The notes below the pieces were generated by a model. It was not told where the DNA came from, did no database searches, and saw only the letters and a program-made list of their open reading frames with translations. A stretch of DNA of 64,000 nucleotides from Nocardiopsis sp. CNT312 (GTDB lineage: Bacteria; Actinomycetota; Actinomycetes; Streptosporangiales; Streptosporangiaceae): NCBI RefSeq assembly GCF_000515115.1, contig NZ_AZXF01000014.1, positions 1 to 64,000 of the forward strand. The letters run 5' to 3'. The translations under genes were made by a program, and so were the position numbers. Below, in pieces: positions 36,106 to 44,558 of the stretch. The first letter of the stretch is position 1; every line of letters starts with the position of its first letter.

Positions 36106-36654
36106 ATGCTGATCTACTACACGGCGACCACGCTTGACGGGTTCATCGCCGCCCCGGACGACTCCCTGGACTGGCTGCTGCGCCAGGAGGGCGAGCCGGA
36201 CGGGGCCTTCGGCTTCGAGGCGTTCATGGCGCGCGTCGGCGCTGCGGTGATGGGCTCGACCACCTACGAGTGGATCCTCTCCCACGGGGTGGGCACCGAC
36301 GAGCCGTGGCCCTACAGCGTACCTACATGGGTGATGAGCAGCCGGGACCTGCCCGGGGTGGAGGGGGCCGACGTGCGGTTCGCGTCGGGGGACGTGCGTC
36401 CGGTCCACGCCGCGATGCGCGGGGCGGCCGGGGACCGGGACCTGTGGCTGGTCGGCGGTGGCGAGCTCGCCGGGCGGTTCGCCGACGCCGGGCTGCTGGA
36501 CGAGGTGGTCGTCTCGGTGGCACCGGTGACACTCGGTTCGGGGCGGCCTCTGTTGCCGCGCAGGCTCGACCTCGAACTGGTGGAGACGGCTCGGGGCGGC
36601 GCGTTCGTCAGTTCCCGCTTCCGGGTGTCCGGTCCGCTGGAGGAGGACCGCTGA
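36106..36654 (+). CDS. RibD C-terminal/dihydrofolate-reductase-like protein
   Basis: A 182-residue protein of the RibD-C family (YyaP/YwjB type). Signatures: MLIYYTATTLDGFIAAPDDS at the start, AAVMGSTTYEWILS for NADPH-site residues, and DLWLVGGGELAGRFADAGLL near 110-130. Members reduce a small pteridine-like or flavin-precursor substrate with NADPH, but the real substrate is usually unknown. ATG 36106 follows GAGAGGCGG. It lies just behind the AraC/DinB regulator, its likely controller. Confidence 0.88.
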   Translation: MLIYYTATTLDGFIAAPDDSLDWLLRQEGEPDGAFGFEAFMARVGAAVMGSTTYEWILSHGVGTDEPWPYSVPTWVMSSRDLPGVEGADVRFASGDVRPVHAAMRGAAGDRDLWLVGGGELAGRFADAGLLDEVVVSVAPVTLGSGRPLLPRRLDLELVETARGGAFVSSRFRVSGPLEEDR

Positions 36655-36762
36655 CGAGGCTGGAGCCCGTCTTCCGGCCGTGGTGCCGTATCCCGGGGGC
36701 CCGGGAGGGGGCGTAGGCGCGCCTGAGGGGCCGCAGGTTCCCGGGCACCCCGGTCGCTCGGC

Positions 36763-37818
36763 TCAGCCCCGGGTCCGGGCCCCGGCCTGTTCCTGGACGA
36801 GGTCGGGGACGCGGCCGGGGTCGTCCAGTTCGTAGGAGTAGGGCGGGTCGGGGACCTCGCCGCGCAGTTCGGGCTGGGCGGAGTCCACCAGCAGGTTGTC
36901 GCGGGTGAGCACGTTCCCGGGGGCCTCCTCCCCGTCGCCTCCGGAGACGGCCGAGAGCAGGGTGCCCTGGAAGTAGTTGCCCTCGGCCAGGAGCCGGGCG
37001 TCGAGTGCCGAACTCATCCCGTACTCCCCGTTGCCGCGGAAGTAGTTGTTGAACACGTGCACGTGCGCGGCACCCCGGGCGCGCGGGTTGCGGGCGGAGG
37101 TGCCGTCGAAGTAGTTGTGGTGCAGGGTGACGCGCAGCGCACCGGGCTCCTCGTCGGCCCCGCCGATGTCCACCGCGGCCGCGGAGTCCCGGAAGCGGTT
37201 CCAGGACAGGGTGACGCGGTCGGCCCCGCCGGTGACGCTCACCAGCGCGTCGCCGCCTCCGCCGCTGAAGGTGGACCCGTCGATCCACACGTGGTGCGCC
37301 CCGCCGCGGATGGCCACGGCGCTCCCCCCTGTGTCCATGGCCAGGTCGGCGATGACGACGTCGGAGGCGCCGTCGACGACCAGTCGGCCGCCGGTGAGCG
37401 CGCCCCCCTCCGGGGAGCCGACGAGGGTCTTGTCCGAACCGACGGCCACGTCGCCGCCCAGGTCGATGGTGCCGTGGACCTCGATGGTGAGGGGCCCTTC
37501 CCTGGCGAGCAGGTCGGTGAGCGTACCCGCGTCGGCGGCGGTGACCGTGTCCCCTCCGGAGCCGCCGTCGACGCCCGGGGACTTCTCACCGTCGGCCTCC
37601 AGGGGGTGGGCGGCCCAGCCCACGGCCTCCCAAGACCGTTCCCGCCCTCTGGCCCCGTCGGCCTCCTCGGCGGGTTCGTCCGTCGGCGGGGCCGGTTCGG
37701 CGGCCGCGGTGACCGGCGGCTCCGTCTCCTCCTGGGCCGTTCCGCCGTTGGAGCAGGAGGCGAGGGCAGCGCACAGCAGCACCGTCACACAGGAGGCTGC
37801 GAGCGGGTGAAGTCTCAT
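36763..37818 (-). CDS. Secreted pectate lyase-like lipoprotein (PL1 beta-helix)
   Basis: A 351-residue protein. Lipoprotein signal LLCAALASC gives lipidation at about C22. A Glu/Ala-rich linker follows to about residue 75. The rest is a right-handed beta-helix of PL1 type: TIEVHGTIDLGG, DKTLVGSPEGG, VIADLAMD, HHVWIDGSTFS, and LHHNYFDGTSARNPRARGAA with the catalytic Arg, then HVHVFNNYF. Ca2+-binding Asp residues are present in the WIDGS/VDIGG region but not all were confirmed. It should cleave polygalacturonate outside the cell. It stands alone and leftward. Confidence 0.85.
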   Translation of the reverse strand: MRLHPLAASCVTVLLCAALASCSNGGTAQEETEPPVTAAAEPAPPTDEPAEEADGARGRERSWEAVGWAAHPLEADGEKSPGVDGGSGGDTVTAADAGTLTDLLAREGPLTIEVHGTIDLGGDVAVGSDKTLVGSPEGGALTGGRLVVDGASDVVIADLAMDTGGSAVAIRGGAHHVWIDGSTFSGGGGDALVSVTGGADRVTLSWNRFRDSAAAVDIGGADEEPGALRVTLHHNYFDGTSARNPRARGAAHVHVFNNYFRGNGEYGMSSALDARLLAEGNYFQGTLLSAVSGGDGEEAPGNVLTRDNLLVDSAQPELRGEVPDPPYSYELDDPGRVPDLVQEQAGARTRG

Positions 37819-38451
37819 CGACGGCTTTCCAACGAACGCGGACCAAGGGTGGGTGGATCGTCAGAAGAGTGTCATAACGACCGACGGAGCCCCAAACCGC
37901 AGCCCCCACGCACGAGGCCGTGCTCCCTCCCCCTCCACTAGCCCGAACTCGGGAAGTCCCCCCCGCCGCCGCGCGGCATTCGCCTTGACGTGACCCAATC
38001 GTTACATAAACTCGGGAGTCACATGCGTCACGCGTGATCGCGGGATCCTGGCACCGGATGCCGCCACCATCTCGCAGATTGCCCCCTTTTCGCAGATCAG
38101 AGGGGGCTATCCTGGCCAAAGCCAGGTCACCCGGGTCCCAGGGGAGGTACCAAGCGTATGCTGAGCGCGACTGCGCCCTCCAGTGTCGTAGGGCACACCG
38201 TCCACCGGACATGACCACCCGTCACGGCCGCCCCCGGCCCCTCCCCGTTTCCCAGTCCGACAGGGGCCCGCGCGGCTCCGCCGGACCCGACGTTCCGCGC
38301 CCCGTGGCACCAGACCACTTCCCTCCCCGTCCCCGAGGGCGTGACCCGTGTGTCTCCTACCGCGCCGTGACCCGCCCCTGCGGGCATGGACGCCACGAGG
38401 GCATGGCACCACCGCCCGCCCGCCGCGAACACACGTCCAGGGAAGTCCACC
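37819..38451. other. Divergent intergenic region (about 630 nt)
   Basis: It holds a TTGACG (37985-37990) with TAAACT 16 nt further on, a possible promoter reading rightward, and GCCCCCT/AGGGGGC (38081-38087 and 38101-38107) as a 7-bp stem. TCGCAGAT occurs twice around this stem. No convincing gene. Confidence 0.45.
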
Positions 38452-39033
38452 ATGTGTGACACCGCAGCCCCGCGCAGTCTCCTCGGTTCCCGGCACGCGC
38501 ACGCGCCACCGCCGGGCGCCATCCCCGCACGGCCCGCCCCGCTCCTCTCCCCCGAGTCCCGTCCGCCCCAACGACCGGCGAGTCCCATGGAAGAGCGCAC
38601 CCAGCAGATCACCCAGACCGAGAGACCGGCCAGGCGCCGCTTCCCGGGGCTGCCGAGCCAGATCGCGCACGCACGCAGGTTCGTCGCCCGGCAACTGGCC
38701 GCCTCACCGGAGCTCACCACCGCGACGCTGCTGACCAGTGAGCTGGCCACGAACGCCATCACGCACAGCGCCTCCGGGCAGGAGGCCGGAAAGTTCGAGG
38801 TGTACGTGCTCCAGGCCCCCGGATGGGCCCGGGTGGAGGTCCGTGACCTGGGCAACATGGCCGAGTCGCCGCAACCCCAGCACCGTGCCCCCTACGACAC
38901 CGAGGAGCACGGACGGGGCCTGGACCTGGTCGAGGCGCTCTCCAGCGCGTGGGGGACCGAGCCCCGGCGCGATGCGATGGGGCGCAGGGTGTGGTTCGAG
39001 CTGGTGTGGGACCGCGGCGGCGACCCGCTCTGA
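38452..39033 (+). CDS. RsbW-like ATP-binding regulatory protein (HATPase_c)
   Basis: A 193-residue protein. The GHKL ATPase domain covers the last 145 residues: N box LLTSELATNAITHSAS, G1 VEVRDLG, and G2 EEHGRGLDLVEALSSAWG. There is no dimerisation/phospho-acceptor region, as in anti-sigma-factor kinases of RsbW/SpoIIAB type and in the orphan BldB-region proteins of Streptomyces. The first 45 residues from ATG 38452 are Pro/Ala-rich; a start at ATG 38587 would give 148 residues, nearer the normal size, so the start is open. No sigma factor or anti-anti-sigma gene is adjacent. Confidence 0.82.
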   Translation: MCDTAAPRSLLGSRHAHAPPPGAIPARPAPLLSPESRPPQRPASPMEERTQQITQTERPARRRFPGLPSQIAHARRFVARQLAASPELTTATLLTSELATNAITHSASGQEAGKFEVYVLQAPGWARVEVRDLGNMAESPQPQHRAPYDTEEHGRGLDLVEALSSAWGTEPRRDAMGRRVWFELVWDRGGDPL

Positions 39034-39065
39034 CGGTACGCCGCCGCGCCGGTGCCGCGTCGCCG

Positions 39066-39251
39066 TCACTCCCCCGGCGGGGCCGGGTCCCGTGCGTCGT
39101 CGGCGGTGTCCGCCGTGTCGGCGCCACCGCCGTCCCCGGTCAGCCGGAAGCGCTCGTAGAGTTCGCGTGCGTAGTCCTTGGCCTCCTGTGACGGCTCCCC
39201 GCCCAGTTCGTCTCGGACGAGGTCGTCGAGGCTCTTGTTCGGTTCTTCCAT
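39066..39251 (-). CDS. Small acidic protein of unknown function
   Basis: A 61-residue protein from ATG 39251 (MEEPNKSLDDLVRDELGGEP, then EAKDYARELYERFRL) with a Gly/Asp/Ala-rich tail. The first 40 residues form one or two amphipathic helices. No ribosome-binding site of note, although GGAAGG occurs 8-13 nt upstream. Family unknown. It is convergent with the ATPase-domain gene. Confidence 0.55.
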   Translation of the reverse strand: MEEPNKSLDDLVRDELGGEPSQEAKDYARELYERFRLTGDGGGADTADTADDARDPAPPGE

Positions 39252-39404
39252 GAAACGAACCCTGCCTTCCGTGCCCGGAGAGCACAAATCGACGCCCCGG
39301 GGAGCCGGTGAGACATCCCGTGCCAGGACCTCGGGAACCACCGGCCGGGCCACGGCGGGGCGCCCCGCAACGCGCGCGGAGCGCCCCTTGCCGGTGTTCG
39401 CCCG

Positions 39405-42400
39405 TCAGCGGCCGACCGGCTCTCCCGAGTGCTCCTGCGACGGGGTCAAGGAGTCCCCGGCGGCGTCCCCGGCCGTCCGCTGGGCGGCCCGGCGCTCCCG
39501 GCGCGCCGCACGCTTGGCCGCGCGGCGCTCCTTGCCGTGCTCCACCATCTGGTAGAGCACCGGCACCAGGATCAGCGTCAGCAGGGTGGACGAGATCAGA
39601 CCGCCGATCACCACGATGGCGACCGGGCCGGAGATGAAGGCGCCTCCGCCGGCCAGCCCCGTCGCCAGCGGCACAAGGGCGGCGACGGTGCCCGCCGCCG
39701 TCATGAGGATCGGCCGCAGGCGGTGGCGTGCGCCCTCGACGATCGCCTCGCCGAGCGGCATGCCGTTGACCCGGTTCTGGTTGATCAGGTCCATCAGGAC
39801 GATGGCGTTGGTGATCACGATGCCGATCAGCATGAGCATGCCGATGATGGCGGCCGCGCCGAGCGGGGTTCCGGTCAGCGCGAGCAGGGCCAGCGAACCG
39901 GTCGCCGCGAAGGGCACCGACACCAGCAGCAGGAGCGGCTGGATCAGGCTCTTGAACGTCGCCACCATGATCAGGTAGCAGATGACGACGGCGGCCAGCA
40001 GAGCCAGCCCGAGCTGGGCGAATCCCTCGGTCTGGTCCTGGCTGACCCCGCCCAGAGAGGCCTCGGACCCGGCGGGCAGGTCCAGGTCCTCCAGTGCCAG
40101 GGCGATCGCGGTGCTCACCGCTCCGAGGTCGGAGGCGGTGGGGCTGGCGGACACGGTCACACTGGAGACGCCGTCGACCCGGTTGAGCTCGGGCGGCTGC
40201 ACGACCTCCTCCACGTCGGCGACCGTGTCCAGCTCCACTTCCTGGCCGGTCGGGGTGGTCAGCGGCAGCTCACGCAGTTCGGCGAGTGTCTCGGGCGCGT
40301 CTCCGGGGAGGATGACCACACTGCGGCGCACATCGTCGATCGTGGCGTTGCCGACGCCCCGGCCGTTGAAGGCCGAGGCGACCATCTGGCCGACCATGGC
40401 CTCGCTCAGCCCCCGCTCGGCGGCCTCCTCGGCGTCGACGCGGACCTCCAGGGACGCCTGGGACGGGGCCACGCCGTTGACGACGTCGTCGGCGCCCTCG
40501 ACGTCCAGCAGCGCCTCCTCGACCAGGTTCGCGGCCTCCACGAGCGCGTCGTGGTCGTCAGCGGTCACCCGGACCTCGATACCCGCTCCCAGACCGCCCG
40601 AGGCGTCGAGCCGGGGCTCGTTCTCGGTGTCCAGGTCGGCGAGGGCGTCCCGCAGTACGTCGCGGTTGCTCAGCTGGTCGGTGTCGGGGTCGGCGGTGAC
40701 GGTGTAGCTGATCTGGTCGTTGCCCGGCATCAGCGGGTTGCCGCCGACGCTCGTCTGGTAGCTGTCCACCCAGTCCAGGTCGGCGAGCACGGCCTCGACC
40801 TTGACGGCCTCGGCGTCGGCCACGTCGAGCGAGGTGCCCGGCTCCAGCTCCTGGACGACGGTGTAGGTGTTCTGCTCCGCCTGGCCGAGCCAGTCGGTCT
40901 CCATGGTGAAGTACAGGGCACCCGTGCCGACGGCGATGGCGGCGCTGGCCGCCAGGACGGTCGCGGTGGCGCTCTTGCGCTTGACGGTGATCCACCGGAT
41001 GACCGGAACGTAGACCCGCTGGAGCGGTGAGCGCAGCTCCCGCTCGCTCTCGGCGCGCTCGATCTCCTCCTGGGAGGTGTCGCCGACGTCCTTGGGCCGC
41101 ATGAACCAGTAGCACAAGACCGGGGTGAGCGTGAGAGCGACGATGAGCGAGGCGCCCAGGGCGATCGAGCTGGTCACGGCGAAGGGCACGAAGATCTCGC
41201 CGACCATCCCGCCGACGAGGGCCACCGGCAGGAACACGGCGATGGTGGCCAGCGAGGAGGAGGCCACGGCGGTGGCGACCTCGCGGACGCCGTCCTTGAC
41301 CGCCGCCATGCGCTCCTTGCCGTAGCCCATGTGGCGGCGGATGTTCTCCAGGACCACGATCGAGTCGTCGACCACGCGGCCGATGGAGATGGTGATGGCC
41401 GCCAGGGTCAGCATGTTGAGGGTGAACCCGAAGATCTGCATCCCCAGGAAGCAGGCCAGGACGGACACCGGGATGGACACGGCGATGACCAGGGTGGACC
41501 GCAGCGACATCAGGAAGACCAGGATGACCAGGACCGCGGCGACCAGACCGTAGACGCCGGACTGGAACATGTCCTCGATCGACTCGTTGATGAAGGGCGC
41601 CTGGTCGAAGACCGTGGTCAGCTCGGTGTCCTCGCCGAGCAGGTCGGCCCGGTCGTCCAGGACCGACATGACCCCCTCGGAGATGTCGACGGTGTTGCCG
41701 TCGGGGGTGGGCAGCACCATGAGCATGATGCTCGGCTGGCCGTTGACCCGGGAGATGTCGGCGGCCTCCTGGGCGACCAGTTCCACGTCGGCCACCTCGG
41801 AGAGCTGGACCGGGGAGGGCGCGGGGCCGCCCGCGGCCGTCGCGGCGGAGACCGCGGCCTGGGAGGGCTGGATCCACACGTCCTCGACCTGTTCGAGGCT
41901 GGTGTGCTGCTGGCCGGTGGTGACGCTGAGTTGGCGGCCCTCCTCCACGAGGGAGCCGCCGCGCATGAGCAGGCCGCTGGACTGGAGGGCCTGGGCGACG
42001 TCCTCCGAGGACAGGCCGGCCGCGGCCAGTTCGTCCTCGTCGAGGGAGATCTCGACCCGCTCCTCCTCGACGCCGATGAGCACGGCCGAGCGCACGCCCT
42101 CGACCGCCTCGACCTCGGGGATGAGCACGCTCTCGACGGTGTCGGCCGTCTCCTGGTCGTTGCCGTCGGTGCTCACCGCCAGGACCAGGGACGGCAGCAG
42201 GTTGGTGCCCACGGAGGAGACGGTGGTCTCCACTCCGTCGGGCAGGAAGGAGGACATCTCCTCGACGGCGACCTGGGTCTCGCGGACCAGTGCGGTCTGG
42301 TCCTGGCCGTAGTCGAACTGCGCCATGATCTGGGCGGTGCCGGTGCTGCTGGTGGAGGTGACGGAGGTGACGCCCTCGACGCCCTGGACGACCTGCTCCA

Positions 42401-42602
42401 GGGGTTCGGCGACCTGCCCCTCCACGACGCGCGGTGAGGCGCCCTCGTAGGTCGCCTGGACGGTGACCACGGGGAGGCTGAACTGCGGGAAGAGTTCGCG
42501 CTTGGCTCCGACGGCGGCGAGGGCCCCGAAGAGCAGCACCGCGAGGATGATGAGGAGGACGAGCGCACGGTTGCCGAGGGAGATGTTCGACAGGCGGTTC
42601 AC
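39405..42602 (-). CDS. RND-family efflux permease (AcrB/HAE1-like)
   Basis: A 1065-residue permease of the resistance-nodulation-division type, 12 membrane helices in two six-helix halves. TM1 begins after residue 10 (LGNRALVLLIILAVLLFGAL). The TM4 region has AITISIGRVVDDSIVVLENI with the paired aspartates of the proton relay, and TM10-11 contain IGMLMLIGIVITNAIVLMDL. Large exterior loops follow TM1 and TM7. It uses the proton gradient to expel hydrophobic compounds. No MFP or outer-membrane gene is adjacent, as is normal in Gram-positives. The GTG at 42602 follows GGGGGG; an upstream ATG at 42668 has no support. The last 35 residues are basic. Confidence 0.9.
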   Translation of the reverse strand: MNRLSNISLGNRALVLLIILAVLLFGALAAVGAKRELFPQFSLPVVTVQATYEGASPRVVEGQVAEPLEQVVQGVEGVTSVTSTSSTGTAQIMAQFDYGQDQTALVRETQVAVEEMSSFLPDGVETTVSSVGTNLLPSLVLAVSTDGNDQETADTVESVLIPEVEAVEGVRSAVLIGVEEERVEISLDEDELAAAGLSSEDVAQALQSSGLLMRGGSLVEEGRQLSVTTGQQHTSLEQVEDVWIQPSQAAVSAATAAGGPAPSPVQLSEVADVELVAQEAADISRVNGQPSIMLMVLPTPDGNTVDISEGVMSVLDDRADLLGEDTELTTVFDQAPFINESIEDMFQSGVYGLVAAVLVILVFLMSLRSTLVIAVSIPVSVLACFLGMQIFGFTLNMLTLAAITISIGRVVDDSIVVLENIRRHMGYGKERMAAVKDGVREVATAVASSSLATIAVFLPVALVGGMVGEIFVPFAVTSSIALGASLIVALTLTPVLCYWFMRPKDVGDTSQEEIERAESERELRSPLQRVYVPVIRWITVKRKSATATVLAASAAIAVGTGALYFTMETDWLGQAEQNTYTVVQELEPGTSLDVADAEAVKVEAVLADLDWVDSYQTSVGGNPLMPGNDQISYTVTADPDTDQLSNRDVLRDALADLDTENEPRLDASGGLGAGIEVRVTADDHDALVEAANLVEEALLDVEGADDVVNGVAPSQASLEVRVDAEEAAERGLSEAMVGQMVASAFNGRGVGNATIDDVRRSVVILPGDAPETLAELRELPLTTPTGQEVELDTVADVEEVVQPPELNRVDGVSSVTVSASPTASDLGAVSTAIALALEDLDLPAGSEASLGGVSQDQTEGFAQLGLALLAAVVICYLIMVATFKSLIQPLLLLVSVPFAATGSLALLALTGTPLGAAAIIGMLMLIGIVITNAIVLMDLINQNRVNGMPLGEAIVEGARHRLRPILMTAAGTVAALVPLATGLAGGGAFISGPVAIVVIGGLISSTLLTLILVPVLYQMVEHGKERRAAKRAARRERRAAQRTAGDAAGDSLTPSQEHSGEPVGR

Positions 42603-43104
42603 GCGTGCCCCCCATCCGCCGTCGGTGCGGAGGGCACGCGAAGGTGCGTGTCCGCGCCGGGGATCCATAGGGCCGATCTGGACATAAGGGGTTCTCGCTC
42701 CTTGTTCACTGCCGGGTGGAGGTCTGCGGCCTCCGGGACGCGCGATGCGCGGCGCACCGGCCCTCGGGGGCGTGCGGTGGCGGGAGCGTCACGGGGCTGC
42801 GGTGACAGCCCTCCGCCGACTCGCTGGTCCCCACTCGCGGGTAAGCCGGAACCGTGCGGGCGCTGTTGTCAGCGTACGTCGCGTTATATCGGAAGCCGTG
42901 CCCCTGTGGCCCGCTTCAGGGGACTTTCAGGGAGAGGTCAACCTTCTGTCAGGGTCGTCCCCGACCAAAGTCGCACGCCCGGGGCGACGACGGAACGCCC
43001 CGCCCTGACGTGGTGTTCCCCACGATCCGCGAAGCCGGAGCGCGGGCACGCCCCCCCCAGGGAGCGGCCACGTGTGAGACTCCTCACGGAGGCGGCGGCA
43101 GGGC
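42603..43104. other. Gene-free interval (about 500 nt)
   Basis: It lies upstream of the leftward RND gene and downstream of the leftward ArsR gene. An A+T-rich piece at 42888-42898 (CGTTATATCGG) could be part of the RND promoter. No gene seen. Confidence 0.45.
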
Positions 43105-43440
43105 TCAGGCGAGGGTGCCGCGCCGCCCCTCGGAGGGCGCGTGCGGCTGTGCCGTACCCCACACCACGCGCAGGAGGTCCTCCAGCGCGTGGGCGAGGGA
43201 GGCGTCGACGAGTTCGTAACTGACCCGCCGTCCGCGCGCGTGGGTACGGACCAGTCCGCAGTCCCGCAGGCAGGCCAGGTGGTTGGAGACGTTCTGCCGG
43301 GTGAGTCCGAGCTGGCCGGCGAGGGCGGCGGGGTAGTTCGGGCCCTCCAGGAGGGCGAGCAGGAGGCGGGAGCGGGTGGGGTCGGACAGGGCGCGCCCGA
43401 GGCGCTGGATGGCGGTGAGGCGCTGCTCGGAGGTCAACAT
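43105..43440 (-). CDS. ArsR/SmtB-family metal-responsive repressor
   Basis: A 111-residue winged-helix protein: ERLGRALSDP-like N-terminal helix, recognition region LGLTRQNVSNHLACLRDCGL, and wing RTHARGRRVSYELVD. Cysteines at the end of the recognition helix (CLRDC) together with exterior His residues suggest metal sensing, similar to CmtR/CzrA types, but the metal cannot be fixed. The gene diverges from a cation diffusion facilitator; two palindromes lie between the starts. It probably represses both genes until zinc, cadmium or a similar ion accumulates. Confidence 0.9.
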   Translation of the reverse strand: MLTSEQRLTAIQRLGRALSDPTRSRLLLALLEGPNYPAALAGQLGLTRQNVSNHLACLRDCGLVRTHARGRRVSYELVDASLAHALEDLLRVVWGTAQPHAPSEGRRGTLA

Positions 43441-43460
43441 GGGAATTATTGTACAGAGTT

Positions 43461-43493
43461 TGCTGTATAGACAGCACCGACTGTATAAACAGT
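43461..43493. promoter_or_regulatory. Double ArsR operator in the divergent promoter
   Basis: Two related palindromes: TGCTGT-ATAG-ACAGCA (43461-43476) and ACTGT-ATAA-ACAGT (43480-43493), with centres 18 nt apart. They lie in the 88-nt space between the repressor and transporter starts and match the 12-2-12-like CTGTATA/TATACAG sites bound by ArsR/SmtB repressors. Confidence 0.82.
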
Positions 43494-43528
43494 GGAGGCT
43501 GAACCACCCCGGACGAGGGAGGCGGGCG

Positions 43529-44446
43529 ATGGGCACCGGACACGGCCACACGCACGGCGCGGCCACCGCGGGGGCCGCGCACCGAAAGCACCTGGCCATC
43601 GCCCTGGGGCTGATGCTCACCGTCGCCGCCGTCCAGGTGGCGGGCGCCGCGTTCAGCTCAAGCCTCGCCCTGCTCGCCGACGCCGGACACACCGCCACCG
43701 ACTCCTTCGGCGTGGGACTCGCCCTGGCCGCCGTGTGGATCGCCGCCCGGCCCGCCACCGGCCAGCGCACGTTCGGGTTCCAGCGGGCGGAGATCCTGGC
43801 CGCCGCCGTCAACGCGCTCGCGCTCTTCGTCCTGTGCGGGTTCATCGTGCTCGAAGCGGTCGAACGGCTGCGCTCCCCCGCCGAGGTGTCCGGCGCCGGC
43901 GTGGTGGCCGTCGCCGCCGTCGGCCTGGTCGCCAACGCCATCGCGCTGCTGGTCCTGCGCGCGGGCGCCCAGGAGAGCCTCAACGTCAAGGGCGCCTACA
44001 CGGAGGTGCTGGGCGACGCGCTCGCCTCCGTCGGCGTCATCGCGGGCGGCGCCGTGCTGTGGCTGACCGGCTGGTCGCGCATCGACAGCCTCCTCTCCCT
44101 GGCCATCGCCGCGATCATCGTCCCCCGTGCCTGGTCCCTGCTGCGCGAGACCGTGCACATCCTGCTGGAGGCCGCCCCGCGCGGAATGGACCCGGGCGAG
44201 GTCCGCGAGCACCTCCTGCGCCACCGGGCCGTGATCGACGTCCACGACCTGCACGCCTGGACCATCACCTCCGGTCTGCCCGTACTCTCCGCGCACGTCG
44301 TGGTGGAGCCCGAGCGCCTGCACGACACCGGACCGATGCTGGACGAACTCCACGGGTGCCTGGCCCGGCACTTCGGCGTGGAGCACTGCACCCTGCAACT
44401 GGAACCCCCCGGCCACGCCGGCCACGAGGGCACCGACCACGTTTGA
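43529..44446 (+). CDS. Cation diffusion facilitator (ZitB/CzcD-like metal efflux)
   Basis: A 305-residue CDF protein. His-rich N-terminus (GTGHGHTHG), six helices, the A-site in TM2 (SSLALLADAGHTATDSFG with H and D residues) and in TM5 (EVLGDALASVGVIAGG), and a cytoplasmic domain from about 205 with HDLHAWTI and HVVVEPERL. The HD-HD arrangement is that of zinc/cadmium transporters. It expels Zn2+ (or Cd2+, Co2+) in exchange for protons and is controlled by the divergent ArsR. ATG 43529 follows GAGGGAGGCG. Confidence 0.92.
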   Translation: MGTGHGHTHGAATAGAAHRKHLAIALGLMLTVAAVQVAGAAFSSSLALLADAGHTATDSFGVGLALAAVWIAARPATGQRTFGFQRAEILAAAVNALALFVLCGFIVLEAVERLRSPAEVSGAGVVAVAAVGLVANAIALLVLRAGAQESLNVKGAYTEVLGDALASVGVIAGGAVLWLTGWSRIDSLLSLAIAAIIVPRAWSLLRETVHILLEAAPRGMDPGEVREHLLRHRAVIDVHDLHAWTITSGLPVLSAHVVVEPERLHDTGPMLDELHGCLARHFGVEHCTLQLEPPGHAGHEGTDHV

Positions 44447-44558
44447 GGTCCGGTCCGGCGTGCGGTGGAACGGGCAATGACGTACACGGTCCGCGGCGGA
44501 TGGCAGAATCGTTCGGGTCCGAAGACAGCCTCACCCGGAACTCGGTGGAACGTCGATC

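Noticed and set aside
38107-38858. Long minus-strand frames antisense to the HATPase gene
   Set aside because: They have no domain and poor codon use; the plus strand has the N, G1 and G2 boxes of a GHKL ATPase.
39429-41030. Long open frame antisense to the RND permease gene
   Set aside because: Shadow frame with low-complexity His/Gly/Asp product and no motif.
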